This document shows positions 35,863-44,420 of a stretch of 64,000 nucleotides of DNA, piece after piece (position 1 is the stretch's first letter; each line of letters starts with the position of its first letter). Under the pieces are notes generated by a model, which was not told the origin of the DNA, did no database searches, and worked only from the letters and a program-made list of their open reading frames with translations. Source of the DNA: Azospirillum soli (lineage in GTDB: Bacteria > Pseudomonadota > Alphaproteobacteria > Azospirillales > Azospirillaceae). The stretch lies in NCBI RefSeq assembly GCF_017876165.1, contig NZ_JAGINQ010000001.1, positions 372,001 to 436,000 of the forward strand. The letters run 5' to 3'. The position numbers and the translations under genes were made by a program.

Positions 35863-38136
35863 ATGGACCGTTCAGCATCGAAGTCCTCCCACGCATCGAA
35901 ACGATCCCAGGCACCCCGCCTGCGCCCGGATCAGGTGGAGGTCTTTGACGGACTTCTCCTGGCGCTGCTGGCGCGCAAGCGGCTGCTGCTTCTGGTGGGA
36001 GAGCCCGGCTCCGGCCGGACCGCCGTGTTCCAGCAGCTGGTGGAGTATGTCGCCTCCGACGGCGCGCTGGTGCTGCCGGTGGCGGCCAGCCCCGGCGCCC
36101 AGGTGGAGGATCTGGTTGGGGCAGCGGGTGACGCCGTGCTGCCGTCCGAAACCGGCGAACGCGATTTCGACACGCTGATCGAGGAGCTGGAGCAGCGCCT
36201 CGACCTTGCCGGGGCTGGGTTGCTGGCGGTGGACAACGCCGGCGTGCTGGCCGCGCCGACGCTCGCCGACCTGATCGACCTGTCGCGGTCGGAAACGACG
36301 GACGGTCGCTTCCTGCAAGTCCTGCTGTGCGGCACGCCGGAGATGGAGCGCACGCTGGCCCGTCCCGGACTGGCCGAGGCCGTGCGCGACCTCGGCGTCA
36401 TCTACCGCATGGCTCCGCGGGGCGGCGCGGGGGCCGTGGCGTCCGTGGTGCCGGTCGCCACCCCAATGGCCGCTCCATTGACCGCCCCTCCGCCCGCTCC
36501 GGAGCCGAAACCGACAGTCGACAGTTCCCCGGCCAACGATTGGGATGTACCGGACGACTGGACCGGGTCCGAGGACGCCCAGTTCTCCGCGCCTCACATG
36601 CCGCCTCCGCCGCGCCGCCGCGCCGCCTTGGCCGGGGCCGCCGTGACCACCCTGATCCTGCTGGGCGCGGCGGGCGCCGCCGTGACCCTGGCAATACCCG
36701 ACGCCACGCCGGAACGCGCGCTGGAGACGGTGAAGCGCGGCTGGACCGACCTGCGCGCCTATGTGGACGAGCATGTCACCAACCCCTTCACCCCTAGCCC
36801 GCCTGAACTGAGCCGCGAACCGGACGCGCTCGCGCTTGCTCGTTTGCAGAACCCCTATCTGCGCGTGCCGGTCACCCCGGCGGAGTCGGCGCAGCCGCCG
36901 CTCGTCCGGACGTTCGAGGCCCCACCCGTCAAGCCGGACGCTATGAAGCCGGACGTCATGAAGGTGGAACCGGTGAAGGCCGAGCCGCCTCCCCCGCTGG
37001 TGGCGAAGCCGGACATTCCGCCGCCGACGCCTCCGATCACGCCACCCGTGGTGCTGGCGACACCGCCCGTGACCGAACCGCCGCCACCGGCCGAATCGGG
37101 CAGCAACAGCGCCGTCGGCACCGGTACGGCGACCCTGCCGCCGCTGGTCGAGGAGACGCCGACCACCCAGGTCGCCGCCCTGCCCTCGCCCTCCGCGCCG
37201 CTGCCGGAGATGGACGGCGCGCTGACCCTGCGCGTGCGGGCTCTGGTCGATCAGGCGCGCCGGCAGATCAGCGCCAAGCGTCTGACCACTCCGCCCGGCG
37301 ACAACGCCTACGAGACGGTGTCGCGCCTGCGCGAGATCGCGCCCACCACGCCGGAAATCCCGGAACTGCTGGCGGTCATGGAGGACACCTACCGCCGCTG
37401 GGCCGCCATGGCCGAGCGCGACGGCGACTTCAGCGAGGCGCGGCGCTTCTACGAGCGCGCCCTGATCGTCGCGCCCGACAACGGCGACCTGCGCGACCGC
37501 ATCAAGTCGGCCGGCGAACGCCGCATGCACGCCGATCTGCCGCAGCCGATGCCCGAGGCCGAACCGGGCCTGGACAGCCGCGAGGCGATCATCGCCCTGC
37601 TCCGCCGCCCGGCCGAGCTGAAGCGCGTTCTTGACGGCGGCGCCGACCCGAACAAGCGCGTGGACAACGGCAAGACGCTGCTGATGCTGGCCGCCGAACA
37701 GGGGCTGACCGACGCGGTGCGGGTCCTGCTCGACCGCCGCGCCCGGACGGAGCTGAAGACCTCCGACGGCGCCACCGCCGTGATGTACGCCGCCTGGGGC
37801 GGGCATGAGGGGGTGATCCAGGCCCTCGCCTCGGCCGGGGCGGAACTGGACGCCACCAACGACGATGGCAAGACCGCCCTGATGGCGGCCTCCGCGCGCG
37901 GTCATGCGAACGTGGTGCGCGCGCTGATCGACCACGGCGTGGCGGTCGATCGCGTGGCCGGACACGGCTGGTCGGCGCTGATGTACGCCGCCAACAACGG
38001 CCACGACCGCGTCGCCCGCCTTCTGGTGGAACGCGGCGCCAACCCCTTCCGCATGGACACCGCCGGCAATTCCGCTCTGACGTTGGGCGCCTTGCAGGGC
38101 CATGTTCAGGTGGTGGAAGCGCTGAAGCCGCGGTGA
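35863..38136 (+). CDS. Multidomain membrane protein: N-terminal P-loop ATPase, TM helix, TPR-like region and ankyrin repeats
   Basis: 757 aa. Residues about 20-190 form an ExeA/GspA-like ATPase: Walker A GEPGSGRT (about 46-53), a Walker-B-like LLAVDNAG and a sensor-like LLCGTPEMER. A Pro-rich stretch leads to one transmembrane helix (about 252-275). Then come a long Pro/Val-rich linker, a TPR-like helix pair (ARRFYERALIVAPDNGDLRD) and five or six ankyrin repeats (about 565-757). With ATPase inside and ankyrin outside, it would connect cytoplasmic energy to the periplasm. It is a single gene ending at a large palindrome; the combination is unusual. Confidence 0.8.
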   Translation: MDRSASKSSHASKRSQAPRLRPDQVEVFDGLLLALLARKRLLLLVGEPGSGRTAVFQQLVEYVASDGALVLPVAASPGAQVEDLVGAAGDAVLPSETGERDFDTLIEELEQRLDLAGAGLLAVDNAGVLAAPTLADLIDLSRSETTDGRFLQVLLCGTPEMERTLARPGLAEAVRDLGVIYRMAPRGGAGAVASVVPVATPMAAPLTAPPPAPEPKPTVDSSPANDWDVPDDWTGSEDAQFSAPHMPPPPRRRAALAGAAVTTLILLGAAGAAVTLAIPDATPERALETVKRGWTDLRAYVDEHVTNPFTPSPPELSREPDALALARLQNPYLRVPVTPAESAQPPLVRTFEAPPVKPDAMKPDVMKVEPVKAEPPPPLVAKPDIPPPTPPITPPVVLATPPVTEPPPPAESGSNSAVGTGTATLPPLVEETPTTQVAALPSPSAPLPEMDGALTLRVRALVDQARRQISAKRLTTPPGDNAYETVSRLREIAPTTPEIPELLAVMEDTYRRWAAMAERDGDFSEARRFYERALIVAPDNGDLRDRIKSAGERRMHADLPQPMPEAEPGLDSREAIIALLRRPAELKRVLDGGADPNKRVDNGKTLLMLAAEQGLTDAVRVLLDRRARTELKTSDGATAVMYAAWGGHEGVIQALASAGAELDATNDDGKTALMAASARGHANVVRALIDHGVAVDRVAGHGWSALMYAANNGHDRVARLLVERGANPFRMDTAGNSALTLGALQGHVQVVEALKPR

Positions 38137-38169
38137 GGTGGCTGGATTCTCGGCGGACAACAGGATCTA

Positions 38170-38312
38170 CACGGATTTCACGGATTTGAGCACGGATTAC
38201 ACGGATTTTTTCTTGATCTTGGCTAAGCGACAGCCTTTCCGGAAGGCCATCACTCAGCAAGAGCATCAATAAAAATCCGTGTAATCCGTGTTTTCAATCC
38301 GTGAAATCCGTG
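38170..38312. repeat. Long inverted repeat of CACGGATT units between convergent genes
   Basis: The left arm (38170-38210) and right arm (38271-38312) are complementary except for a few central bases. Each contains four CACGGATT-type octamers. The 60-nt loop holds another small hairpin (GGCC/GGCC type, near 38233-38248). It sits between the ankyrin-repeat gene (+) and the M20 peptidase (-). It has the same size and convergent position as the palindrome at 19851-19936 but an unrelated sequence. Confidence 0.85.
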
Positions 38313-38344
38313 AAGAATTAGTACCCCGCCGTGCGGCGTTCCCT

Positions 38345-39766
38345 TTACGACGCCAGCGCCGCGAAGCGCGCCAGCATCGCCGCGTGCGAGCGGATGCCGT
38401 TGTGCAGGCACTTTAGCTCGAACTTCTCGTTGGGCGAATGGATGCGGTCATCCTCCAGCCCGAAGCCCACGAAGATCGAATCGAAGCCCAGCGCCTCGCG
38501 GATGTAGCCGCCGACCGGAATCGAGCCGCCGCTGCCGATCAGCGCCGGCTTGTTGGTGTAGACGTCGCCCAGCCCGGTCATGGCGGCGCGGAGATAAGGG
38601 CTGTCGGTCGGCACCTGGACGCCCGGCGACATGCCGAAGGTCTGGATTTCCCAGCGCCCGTCCTTGGGCGTGCGCGCCTCCAGGAACGCCTTCACGCCGG
38701 CCAGGATCTTCTGCGGGTCCTGGCCCGGCACCAGACGGCAGGACAGCTTGGCCGAGGCCTTCGCCGCGATCACCGTCTTGGCACCCGCGCCGGTGTAGCC
38801 ACCCCAGATGCCGTTGATGTCGCAGGTCGGGCGCGACCACAGCCGCTCCAGCGCCGTGCGCCCGGCCTCACCCACCGGAGTCGTCAGACCGACGCCGGCC
38901 AGGAAGGCGCTCTCGTCGAAGCCAAGGCCGCGCCACATGGCCTTCTCCTCTTCCGAGGCCTCGGCAACGTCGTCGTAGAAGCCGGGGAACTGGACGCGCC
39001 CCTCGTCGTCGTGGATCTGGCCCAGGATGCGGGTCAGGGCGTTGATCGGGTTCAGCACCGCGCCGCCGAACATGCCGGAATGCAGGTCGTGGCTCGGCCC
39101 GAACAGCGTCGCCTCGATGTACATCAGGCCGCGCAGGCGCGTGGTGATGGCCGGCGTCTCGATGTTCCAGCTGTTGGTGTCGGTGATGACGCAGACGTCG
39201 GCTTTCAACTCCTCCGCGTTGGCCTTCAGGAAGGGCAGCAGGCTGGGGCTGCCGGTCTCCTCCTCGCCCTCCAGCAGGACGGTCACGCGGATCGGCAGCG
39301 TGCCGTGCACGGCGTGCCAGGCGCGGAACGCCTCGATGAAGGTCATCACCTGACCCTTGTCGTCCACGGCCCCGCGCGCCACGAGGCGGCGGCCGTGTTC
39401 AGCCTCGACGATGACCGGCTCGAAGGGCGGGCTGTTCCACAGCTCCAGCGGCTCCGCCGGCTGCACGTCGTAATGGCCGTAATAGAGGATGTGCGGGACG
39501 TCGTCGCCACCCCCTTGATTTTTGTTGGGGCCCGGATGGTGCGCGACGACCGCCGGGTGGCCGCCTGTCTCGCGGACCGAGGCGTCGAAGCCGAGATCCG
39601 TCAGTTCCCGCACCAGCCAATCCGCCGCGCGGCGCACATCGCCCTTGTAGGCGGGATCGGTGCTGATGCTGGGGATGCGCAGCAGGTCGCAGAGGCGGCC
39701 GACCGACTCCTCGAAGCTGCGGTCAACCTGTTGGAGAACGGAATCAACGGACAGGGCGCTGGACAT
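38345..39766 (-). CDS. M20-family metallopeptidase (dipeptidase)
   Basis: 473 aa from the ATG at 39766 (MSSALSVDSVLQQVDR). Metal-binding and catalytic motifs are YGHYDVQP (His/Asp), GAVDDKGQ (bridging Asp), EGEEETGS (catalytic and metal Glu) and ITDTNSW (Asp). A lid/dimerisation domain (about 210-390) includes SHDLHSGMFGG. It is a cytoplasmic zinc di- or tripeptidase of the M20 family (formerly annotated dipeptidase or acetylornithine-deacetylase-like). It lies 180 bp downstream of urtE on the same strand and may read through from it. Confidence 0.92.
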   Translation of the reverse strand: MSSALSVDSVLQQVDRSFEESVGRLCDLLRIPSISTDPAYKGDVRRAADWLVRELTDLGFDASVRETGGHPAVVAHHPGPNKNQGGGDDVPHILYYGHYDVQPAEPLELWNSPPFEPVIVEAEHGRRLVARGAVDDKGQVMTFIEAFRAWHAVHGTLPIRVTVLLEGEEETGSPSLLPFLKANAEELKADVCVITDTNSWNIETPAITTRLRGLMYIEATLFGPSHDLHSGMFGGAVLNPINALTRILGQIHDDEGRVQFPGFYDDVAEASEEEKAMWRGLGFDESAFLAGVGLTTPVGEAGRTALERLWSRPTCDINGIWGGYTGAGAKTVIAAKASAKLSCRLVPGQDPQKILAGVKAFLEARTPKDGRWEIQTFGMSPGVQVPTDSPYLRAAMTGLGDVYTNKPALIGSGGSIPVGGYIREALGFDSIFVGFGLEDDRIHSPNEKFELKCLHNGIRSHAAMLARFAALAS

Positions 39767-39944
39767 GAAGACAAGCCTTCGATTGCGAACGAACGAAGCG
39801 ATGGTAGCGCATCGCAGCCCGCCGCCAAGGCAGACATTCCGCAGAGGAGCCATCCCCGCGAAGGCGGAGCCCAGGCTTCGCGGGGAAGCACAGGGTTGCG
39901 GAGCCCGGCCTCCGCCCTCGCGAGAATCTTCTGGAGAACGGGCG

Positions 39945-40640
39945 TCAGACGGTCAGGTACCGCCGCACCTCGCTCTCCACCAATCCGTCGCGGCTGCCGG
40001 ACAGCATGACCTCGCCGCGCTCCATCACCGCCCAGTCGTCGGCAAGGTCGCGGGCGAACTCAAAATACTGCTCGACCAGCAGGATCGCCATTTCGCCCTT
40101 GTCCCGAAGGTAGGAGATCGCGCGCCCGATGTCCTTGATGATGGAGGGCTGGATGCCCTCCGTCGGCTCGTCCAGCACCAGCAGCCGAGGGCGCGTCACC
40201 AGCGCCCGCCCGATGGCGAGCTGCTGCTGCTGCCCGCCCGACAGGTCGCCGCCGCGCCGGTCCAGCATGGACTTCAGCACCGGAAACAGCTCGAACACCT
40301 CGTCGGGGATCGAGCGCTTGGCGCGCGGCAGCGGCGCGTAGCCGGTCAGCAGGTTTTCCCGCACGGTCAGCAACGGGAAGATCTCGCGCCCCTGCGGCAC
40401 ATAAGCGATGCCGCGCCGTGCCCGCTCATAGGGGGCGAGCTTCGTGATGTCGCCGCCGTCCCAATTGATGGCTCCGCCGGTCACCGGCTTCAGGCCGACG
40501 ATGGCGCGCAGCAGGCTGGACTTGCCCACGCCGTTGCGCCCCAGCAGGCAGGTGACCTTCCCCACCTCCGCCGACAGGGACACCCCGCGCAACGCCTGCG
40601 CGGCGCCATAATGCAGATCGACCGAACGTACGTCGAGCAT
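39945..40640 (-). CDS. urtE: Urea ABC transporter ATP-binding protein UrtE
   Basis: 231 aa from the ATG at 40640 (MLDVRSVDLHYGAAQ); the upstream open part is repeat DNA. Walker A GRNGVGKSS, signature LSGGQQQQLAIGRAL, Walker B LLVLDEPTEGIQPSI and the UrtE-typical YVPQGREIFPLLTVREN are present. With UrtD it drives high-affinity urea import. It is last in urtABCDE, separated from urtD by a palindromic repeat (40664-40780). Confidence 0.95.
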   Translation of the reverse strand: MLDVRSVDLHYGAAQALRGVSLSAEVGKVTCLLGRNGVGKSSLLRAIVGLKPVTGGAINWDGGDITKLAPYERARRGIAYVPQGREIFPLLTVRENLLTGYAPLPRAKRSIPDEVFELFPVLKSMLDRRGGDLSGGQQQQLAIGRALVTRPRLLVLDEPTEGIQPSIIKDIGRAISYLRDKGEMAILLVEQYFEFARDLADDWAVMERGEVMLSGSRDGLVESEVRRYLTV

Positions 40641-40663
40641 GTGCCCATATCCCTTCCGTAAAG

Positions 40664-40780
40664 CCCTTCTCCCCCTGGGGAGAAGGGTTGGGATGAGGGG
40701 GCGGCCGTAAGGCCGGAAAGCCGCCATCTTGTCGGCGCTTCCCCCTCACCCTAGCCCTTCCCCAGGGGGGAGAGGGGATT
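40664..40780. repeat. GC-rich palindromic repeat, copy 2
   Basis: One hairpin is CCCTTCTCCCC/GGGGAGAAGGG (40664-40687). A second is built from CCCTTCCCC and GGGGGGAGAGGGG (about 40755-40778). In between are GGTTGGGATGAGGGGGCGG and CCCCCTCACCCTAGCCC, as in copies 1, 3 and 4. It lies between urtD and urtE. Confidence 0.8.
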
Positions 40781-40786
40781 GAGGTC

Positions 40787-41533
40787 CTACCGCCCCAGAT
40801 ACACGTCCACGACCTGCTGGTTGGCGCTCACCGCGTCCAGCGAGCCCTCGGCCAGGACCGAGCCCTCGTGCAGCACCGTCACCTTCACGCCCAGCTCGCG
40901 GACGAAGGCCATGTCGTGCTCCACCACGATCACCGAATGCTTGCCGGCGATGTCCTTCAGCAGGCGGGCGGTCTGCTCCGTCTCCGCGTCCGTCATGCCG
41001 GCCACCGGCTCGTCCACCAGCAGGAGCTTCGGGTCCTGGGCCAGCAGCATGCCGATCTCCAGCCACTGCTTCTCGCCGTGCGACAGGCTGCCGGCCTGCC
41101 GGTCGCGCTTGGGCGACAGGCCGGTGATGTCCAGGATCTCTTCGATCCGCGCGCGGTCGTCGCGGGTCGCCGAATAGGTCAGCGTCTTCAGCGGCCGGCG
41201 CGGCGCCTTCAGCGCCAGTTCCAGATTGTCCCAGACCGTGTGCATCTCGAACACGGTCGGGCGCTGGAACTTGCGGCCGATGCCCAGGTTGGCGATGCCC
41301 GCCTCGCGCAGCGCCGTCAGGTCGGTGCCGCCCTCGAACAGGATGGTGCCGGTGTCGGGCCGCGTCTTGCCGGTGATGACGTCCATCATGGTCGTCTTGC
41401 CGGCGCCGTTCGGGCCGATGATGGCGCGCATCTCGCCGGGCTCGATGATCAGCGACAGGCTGTTCAGAGCCCGGAAGCCGTCGAAGCTGACCGACACGCC
41501 GTCAAGATACAGGAGGGTGTCCTCGGCGCTCAT
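40787..41533 (-). CDS. urtD: Urea ABC transporter ATP-binding protein UrtD
   Basis: 248 aa. Walker A GPNGAGKTTMMDVITGKTRPD, the UrtD-typical IGRKFQRPTVFEMHTVWDNLEL, signature LSHGEKQWLEIG and Walker B LLLVDEPVAGMTDAET are intact. It starts 3 bp after urtC. It forms the ATPase pair with UrtE. Confidence 0.96.
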   Translation of the reverse strand: MSAEDTLLYLDGVSVSFDGFRALNSLSLIIEPGEMRAIIGPNGAGKTTMMDVITGKTRPDTGTILFEGGTDLTALREAGIANLGIGRKFQRPTVFEMHTVWDNLELALKAPRRPLKTLTYSATRDDRARIEEILDITGLSPKRDRQAGSLSHGEKQWLEIGMLLAQDPKLLLVDEPVAGMTDAETEQTARLLKDIAGKHSVIVVEHDMAFVRELGVKVTVLHEGSVLAEGSLDAVSANQQVVDVYLGR

Positions 41534-41536
41534 GTC

Positions 41537-42676
41537 TCAGATCCCCTTCTGACCGGCGGGCTTCGCCGCCATCGCACGGCCGGACGGCCAGCGCCCCTTC
41601 ACCTGCGCCGCCAGCCCCAGCAGGCCCTTGGGCAGGAACAGCGTGACCAGCACGAACAGGCCGCCCAGCGCGAACAGCCACAGCTCCGGCAGGGCCGCCG
41701 TGAAGTAGCTCTTGCCGAAGTTCACGAGCACCGCGCCCAGCACCGCGCCGGCCAGCGTGCCGCGCCCGCCGACCGCGACCCAGATCACCGCCTCGATGGA
41801 GCTGGCGGCCGAGAATTCGGACGGGTTGATGATGCCGACCTGCGGCACGTACAGCGCCCCCGCCACGCCGGCCATGCAGGCCGACAGCGTCCAGGCGAAC
41901 AGCTTGTACCGCTCCGTCTCGTAGCCGAGGAAGCGCACCCGGCTCTCCGCGTCGCGCACCGCCACCAGCACCTTGCCGAGCTTGGAGGCCACGACGCAGG
42001 AGGCCAGCGTGTAGCCCGCCGCCAGCGCGACGACCGTCGCCACGAACAGCCCGACGCGGGTTTCCGGCGCCTGGATGTCGAAGCCCAGGATGGTCTTGAA
42101 GTCGGTCAGGCCGTTGTTGCCGCCAAAGCCCATGTCGTTGCGGAAGAAGGCCAGCATCAGCGCGAAGGTCAGCGCCTGCGTGATGATCGACAGGTACACA
42201 CCCGTGACCCGCGACCGAAAGGCGAACCAGCCGAAGGCGAAGGCCAGCACGCCCGGCACCGCCACCACCATCAGCGCCGCGAACCAAAACTGGTCGAAGC
42301 CGTGCCAGTACCAGGGCAGCTCCTGCCAGTTCAGGAACACCATGAAGTCCGGCAGCACCGGGTGGCCGTAGACGCCGCGCGGCCCGATCTGGCGCATGAG
42401 GTACATGCCCATGGCGTAGCCGCCCAGCGCGAAGAAGGCTGCGTGCCCCAGCGACAGGATGCCGACGTAGCCCCACACCAGATCCAGCGCCACCGCCAGC
42501 AGCGCGAAGCACAGATACTTGCCCAGCAGGGCCACCGTGTGGGTGGACAGGTGCCAGGGGGAGTCGGGCGGCGCCGCCAGCGCCATCACCGGGACCGCCA
42601 CCGCCAGCACGGCCAGGACCGCCAGCAGCACGCCGGCCTTCTTGTCCAGGCCCATCAGAAGAAATCGGGTCAGCAT
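41537..42676 (-). CDS. urtC: Urea ABC transporter permease UrtC
   Basis: 379 aa LivM-type inner-membrane permease with about ten membrane segments. It has LVWGYVGILSLGHAAFFALGGYAMGMYLM and the coupling motif AVGGRGTLAGAVLGAVLVNFGKSYFT. The long NDMGFGGNNGLTDF loop is typical of UrtC. It overlaps the operon logic closely: 4 bp after urtB and 3 bp before urtD. Confidence 0.96.
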   Translation of the reverse strand: MLTRFLLMGLDKKAGVLLAVLAVLAVAVPVMALAAPPDSPWHLSTHTVALLGKYLCFALLAVALDLVWGYVGILSLGHAAFFALGGYAMGMYLMRQIGPRGVYGHPVLPDFMVFLNWQELPWYWHGFDQFWFAALMVVAVPGVLAFAFGWFAFRSRVTGVYLSIITQALTFALMLAFFRNDMGFGGNNGLTDFKTILGFDIQAPETRVGLFVATVVALAAGYTLASCVVASKLGKVLVAVRDAESRVRFLGYETERYKLFAWTLSACMAGVAGALYVPQVGIINPSEFSAASSIEAVIWVAVGGRGTLAGAVLGAVLVNFGKSYFTAALPELWLFALGGLFVLVTLFLPKGLLGLAAQVKGRWPSGRAMAAKPAGQKGI

Positions 42677-42680
42677 CGGA

Positions 42681-44282
42681 TCAGGCCTCCACCGCCCGGC
42701 CCTTCAGCGCGAACAGGCCGCGCGGACGCCTCTGGATGAACAGGATGATGAAGATCAGCACCAGGATCTTGCCCAGCACCGCGCCCGCGTAGGGCTCCAG
42801 GAACTTGTTGACCGAGCCGAGCGCCAGGGCGCCGACCAGCGTCCCCCACAGGTTCCCCACGCCGCCGAACACCACCACCATGAAACTGTCGATGATGTAG
42901 CCCTGGCCCAGATTGGGGCTGACGTTGTCGATCTGGCTCAGCGCCACGCCGGCCAGCCCGGCGATGCCGGAGCCGAGGCCGAAGGTCAGCGCGTCCACCC
43001 GCGCGGTGCGGATGCCCATGGCGCTGGCCATGGAGCGGTTCTGCGTCACCGCGCGGATGTTCAGGCCGAAGGCGGTCTTGCGCAATGCCACCAGCAGCGC
43101 CGCGAAGACCAGGAAGGCGAACACCACGATCCACAGCCGGCCATAGGTGATGGTCAGCCCGCCCAGTTCGAACGCGCCGGACATCCAGCTTGGCGCCCCC
43201 ACCTCGCGGTTCGTCGGCCCGAAGATCGACCGCACCGCCTGCTGAAGCGCCAGCGACAGGCCCCAGGTGGCGAGCAGCGTTTCCAGCGGGCGCCCGTACA
43301 GCCAGCGGATCACGCTGCGCTCGATGGCGACGCCGACGGCGCCCGACGCCAGGAAGGCGACCGGCAGGGCCACCAGGATCGACAGGTCGAACAGGCCGGG
43401 GGCGAAGGTGCGGAACACCTCCTGCACCAGGAAGGTCGCGTAGGCGCCGATCATCACCATCTCGCCGTGCGCCATGTTGATGACGCCCATGACGCCGAAG
43501 GTGACGGCCAGCCCGATGGCCGCCAGCAGCAACACCGAGCCCAGCGACAGCCCGTACCAGAGATTCTGCGCGGCGCCCCACAGGGCGAGCCGCTGTTCCA
43601 CCGACGCGATGGCCCGCTCCGCGACGGCCTTCACCTCCGCGCCGCCGCTGTTGGCCGCCGCGTTCAGCAGCGCCAGCGCGTCACGGTCGCCGCGCGCCTT
43701 CAGCGTCTCGACGGCGGCGATCTTGTCGGCGTCCGGGGCGGAGGAGTTCAGCACCACGGCGGCCCGCGCCTGAAACATCGCGCGGCGCACGCCCTCGTCG
43801 GTTTCCTTCGCCAGCGCCGTGTCCAGCGCTTCCAGCGCGTTCACGTCGCGGCTCTTGAACACCGCGTCCGCCGCCTGCCGGCGTGTCTGCGGGTTCGGGC
43901 TCATCAGCGTCAGCGCGCCCAGCGCGGCGCTGATGGAGCGGCGCAGGCTGTTGTTGATCTTGATCTTTTCGACCGCGCTCCGGTCCGCCTCGCCCAGCGC
44001 GGCGCCGGTCAGCGGGTCGGTCAGCGCGACGCCGTTGCCGGCCTTCCTCGCGACGACCACCGCGCCGTCCGCCTTGCGGACATGCAGGTCACCGGTCTGG
44101 AGCGCCTCGATCACCGGCACGGCGGCGGTGTCGCCGGTCTCGGCCAGTTTCGCGAGGGCCTTTTCGGTGTCGGCGTAGGTGCCCGTCCCCAGCGCCCGCA
44201 CCAGCGGATCGAGGTCGGCAGCGAAGGCGGGAGTCGCGACCGCGATGAGCGCGGCCAGCAGCCAGGAGAGGACGCGGTGCAT
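42681..44282 (-). CDS. urtB: Urea ABC transporter permease UrtB
   Basis: 533 aa from the ATG at 44282 (MHRVLSWLLAALIA). It has a signal peptide, then an extra N-terminal periplasmic helical domain (about 24-235, HEAT-like, with repeated DVNALEALDTAL-type helices) that is characteristic of UrtB. The LivH-type permease domain follows (GVMGVINMAHGEMVMIGAYA, GGVGNLWGTLVGALALG). It pairs with UrtC in the inner membrane. Confidence 0.96.
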   Translation of the reverse strand: MHRVLSWLLAALIAVATPAFAADLDPLVRALGTGTYADTEKALAKLAETGDTAAVPVIEALQTGDLHVRKADGAVVVARKAGNGVALTDPLTGAALGEADRSAVEKIKINNSLRRSISAALGALTLMSPNPQTRRQAADAVFKSRDVNALEALDTALAKETDEGVRRAMFQARAAVVLNSSAPDADKIAAVETLKARGDRDALALLNAAANSGGAEVKAVAERAIASVEQRLALWGAAQNLWYGLSLGSVLLLAAIGLAVTFGVMGVINMAHGEMVMIGAYATFLVQEVFRTFAPGLFDLSILVALPVAFLASGAVGVAIERSVIRWLYGRPLETLLATWGLSLALQQAVRSIFGPTNREVGAPSWMSGAFELGGLTITYGRLWIVVFAFLVFAALLVALRKTAFGLNIRAVTQNRSMASAMGIRTARVDALTFGLGSGIAGLAGVALSQIDNVSPNLGQGYIIDSFMVVVFGGVGNLWGTLVGALALGSVNKFLEPYAGAVLGKILVLIFIILFIQRRPRGLFALKGRAVEA

Positions 44283-44318
44283 CGAGGATTCTCTCGGAAG
44301 GTGTCGGGATGCGGCACT

Positions 44319-44404
44319 TGCCCCCACCCCGGCCCTCCCCCGCTGCGCAGGGGAGGGAGGATGGTCCCCTCCCCTGCAAAGCCGGGGAGGGTTAGGGAGG
44401 GGGC
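44319..44404. repeat. GC-rich palindromic repeat, copy 3
   Basis: Arms GCCCCCACCCCGGCC and GGGTTAGGGAGGGGGC enclose hairpins CCCTCCCC/GGGGAGGG and CCCCTCCCCTG/CCGGGGAGGG. It lies in the 138-bp gap between urtA and urtB, where a stable mRNA structure could raise urtA mRNA level relative to the permease genes. Confidence 0.8.
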
Positions 44405-44420
44405 AACACTCAGAGTGTCC

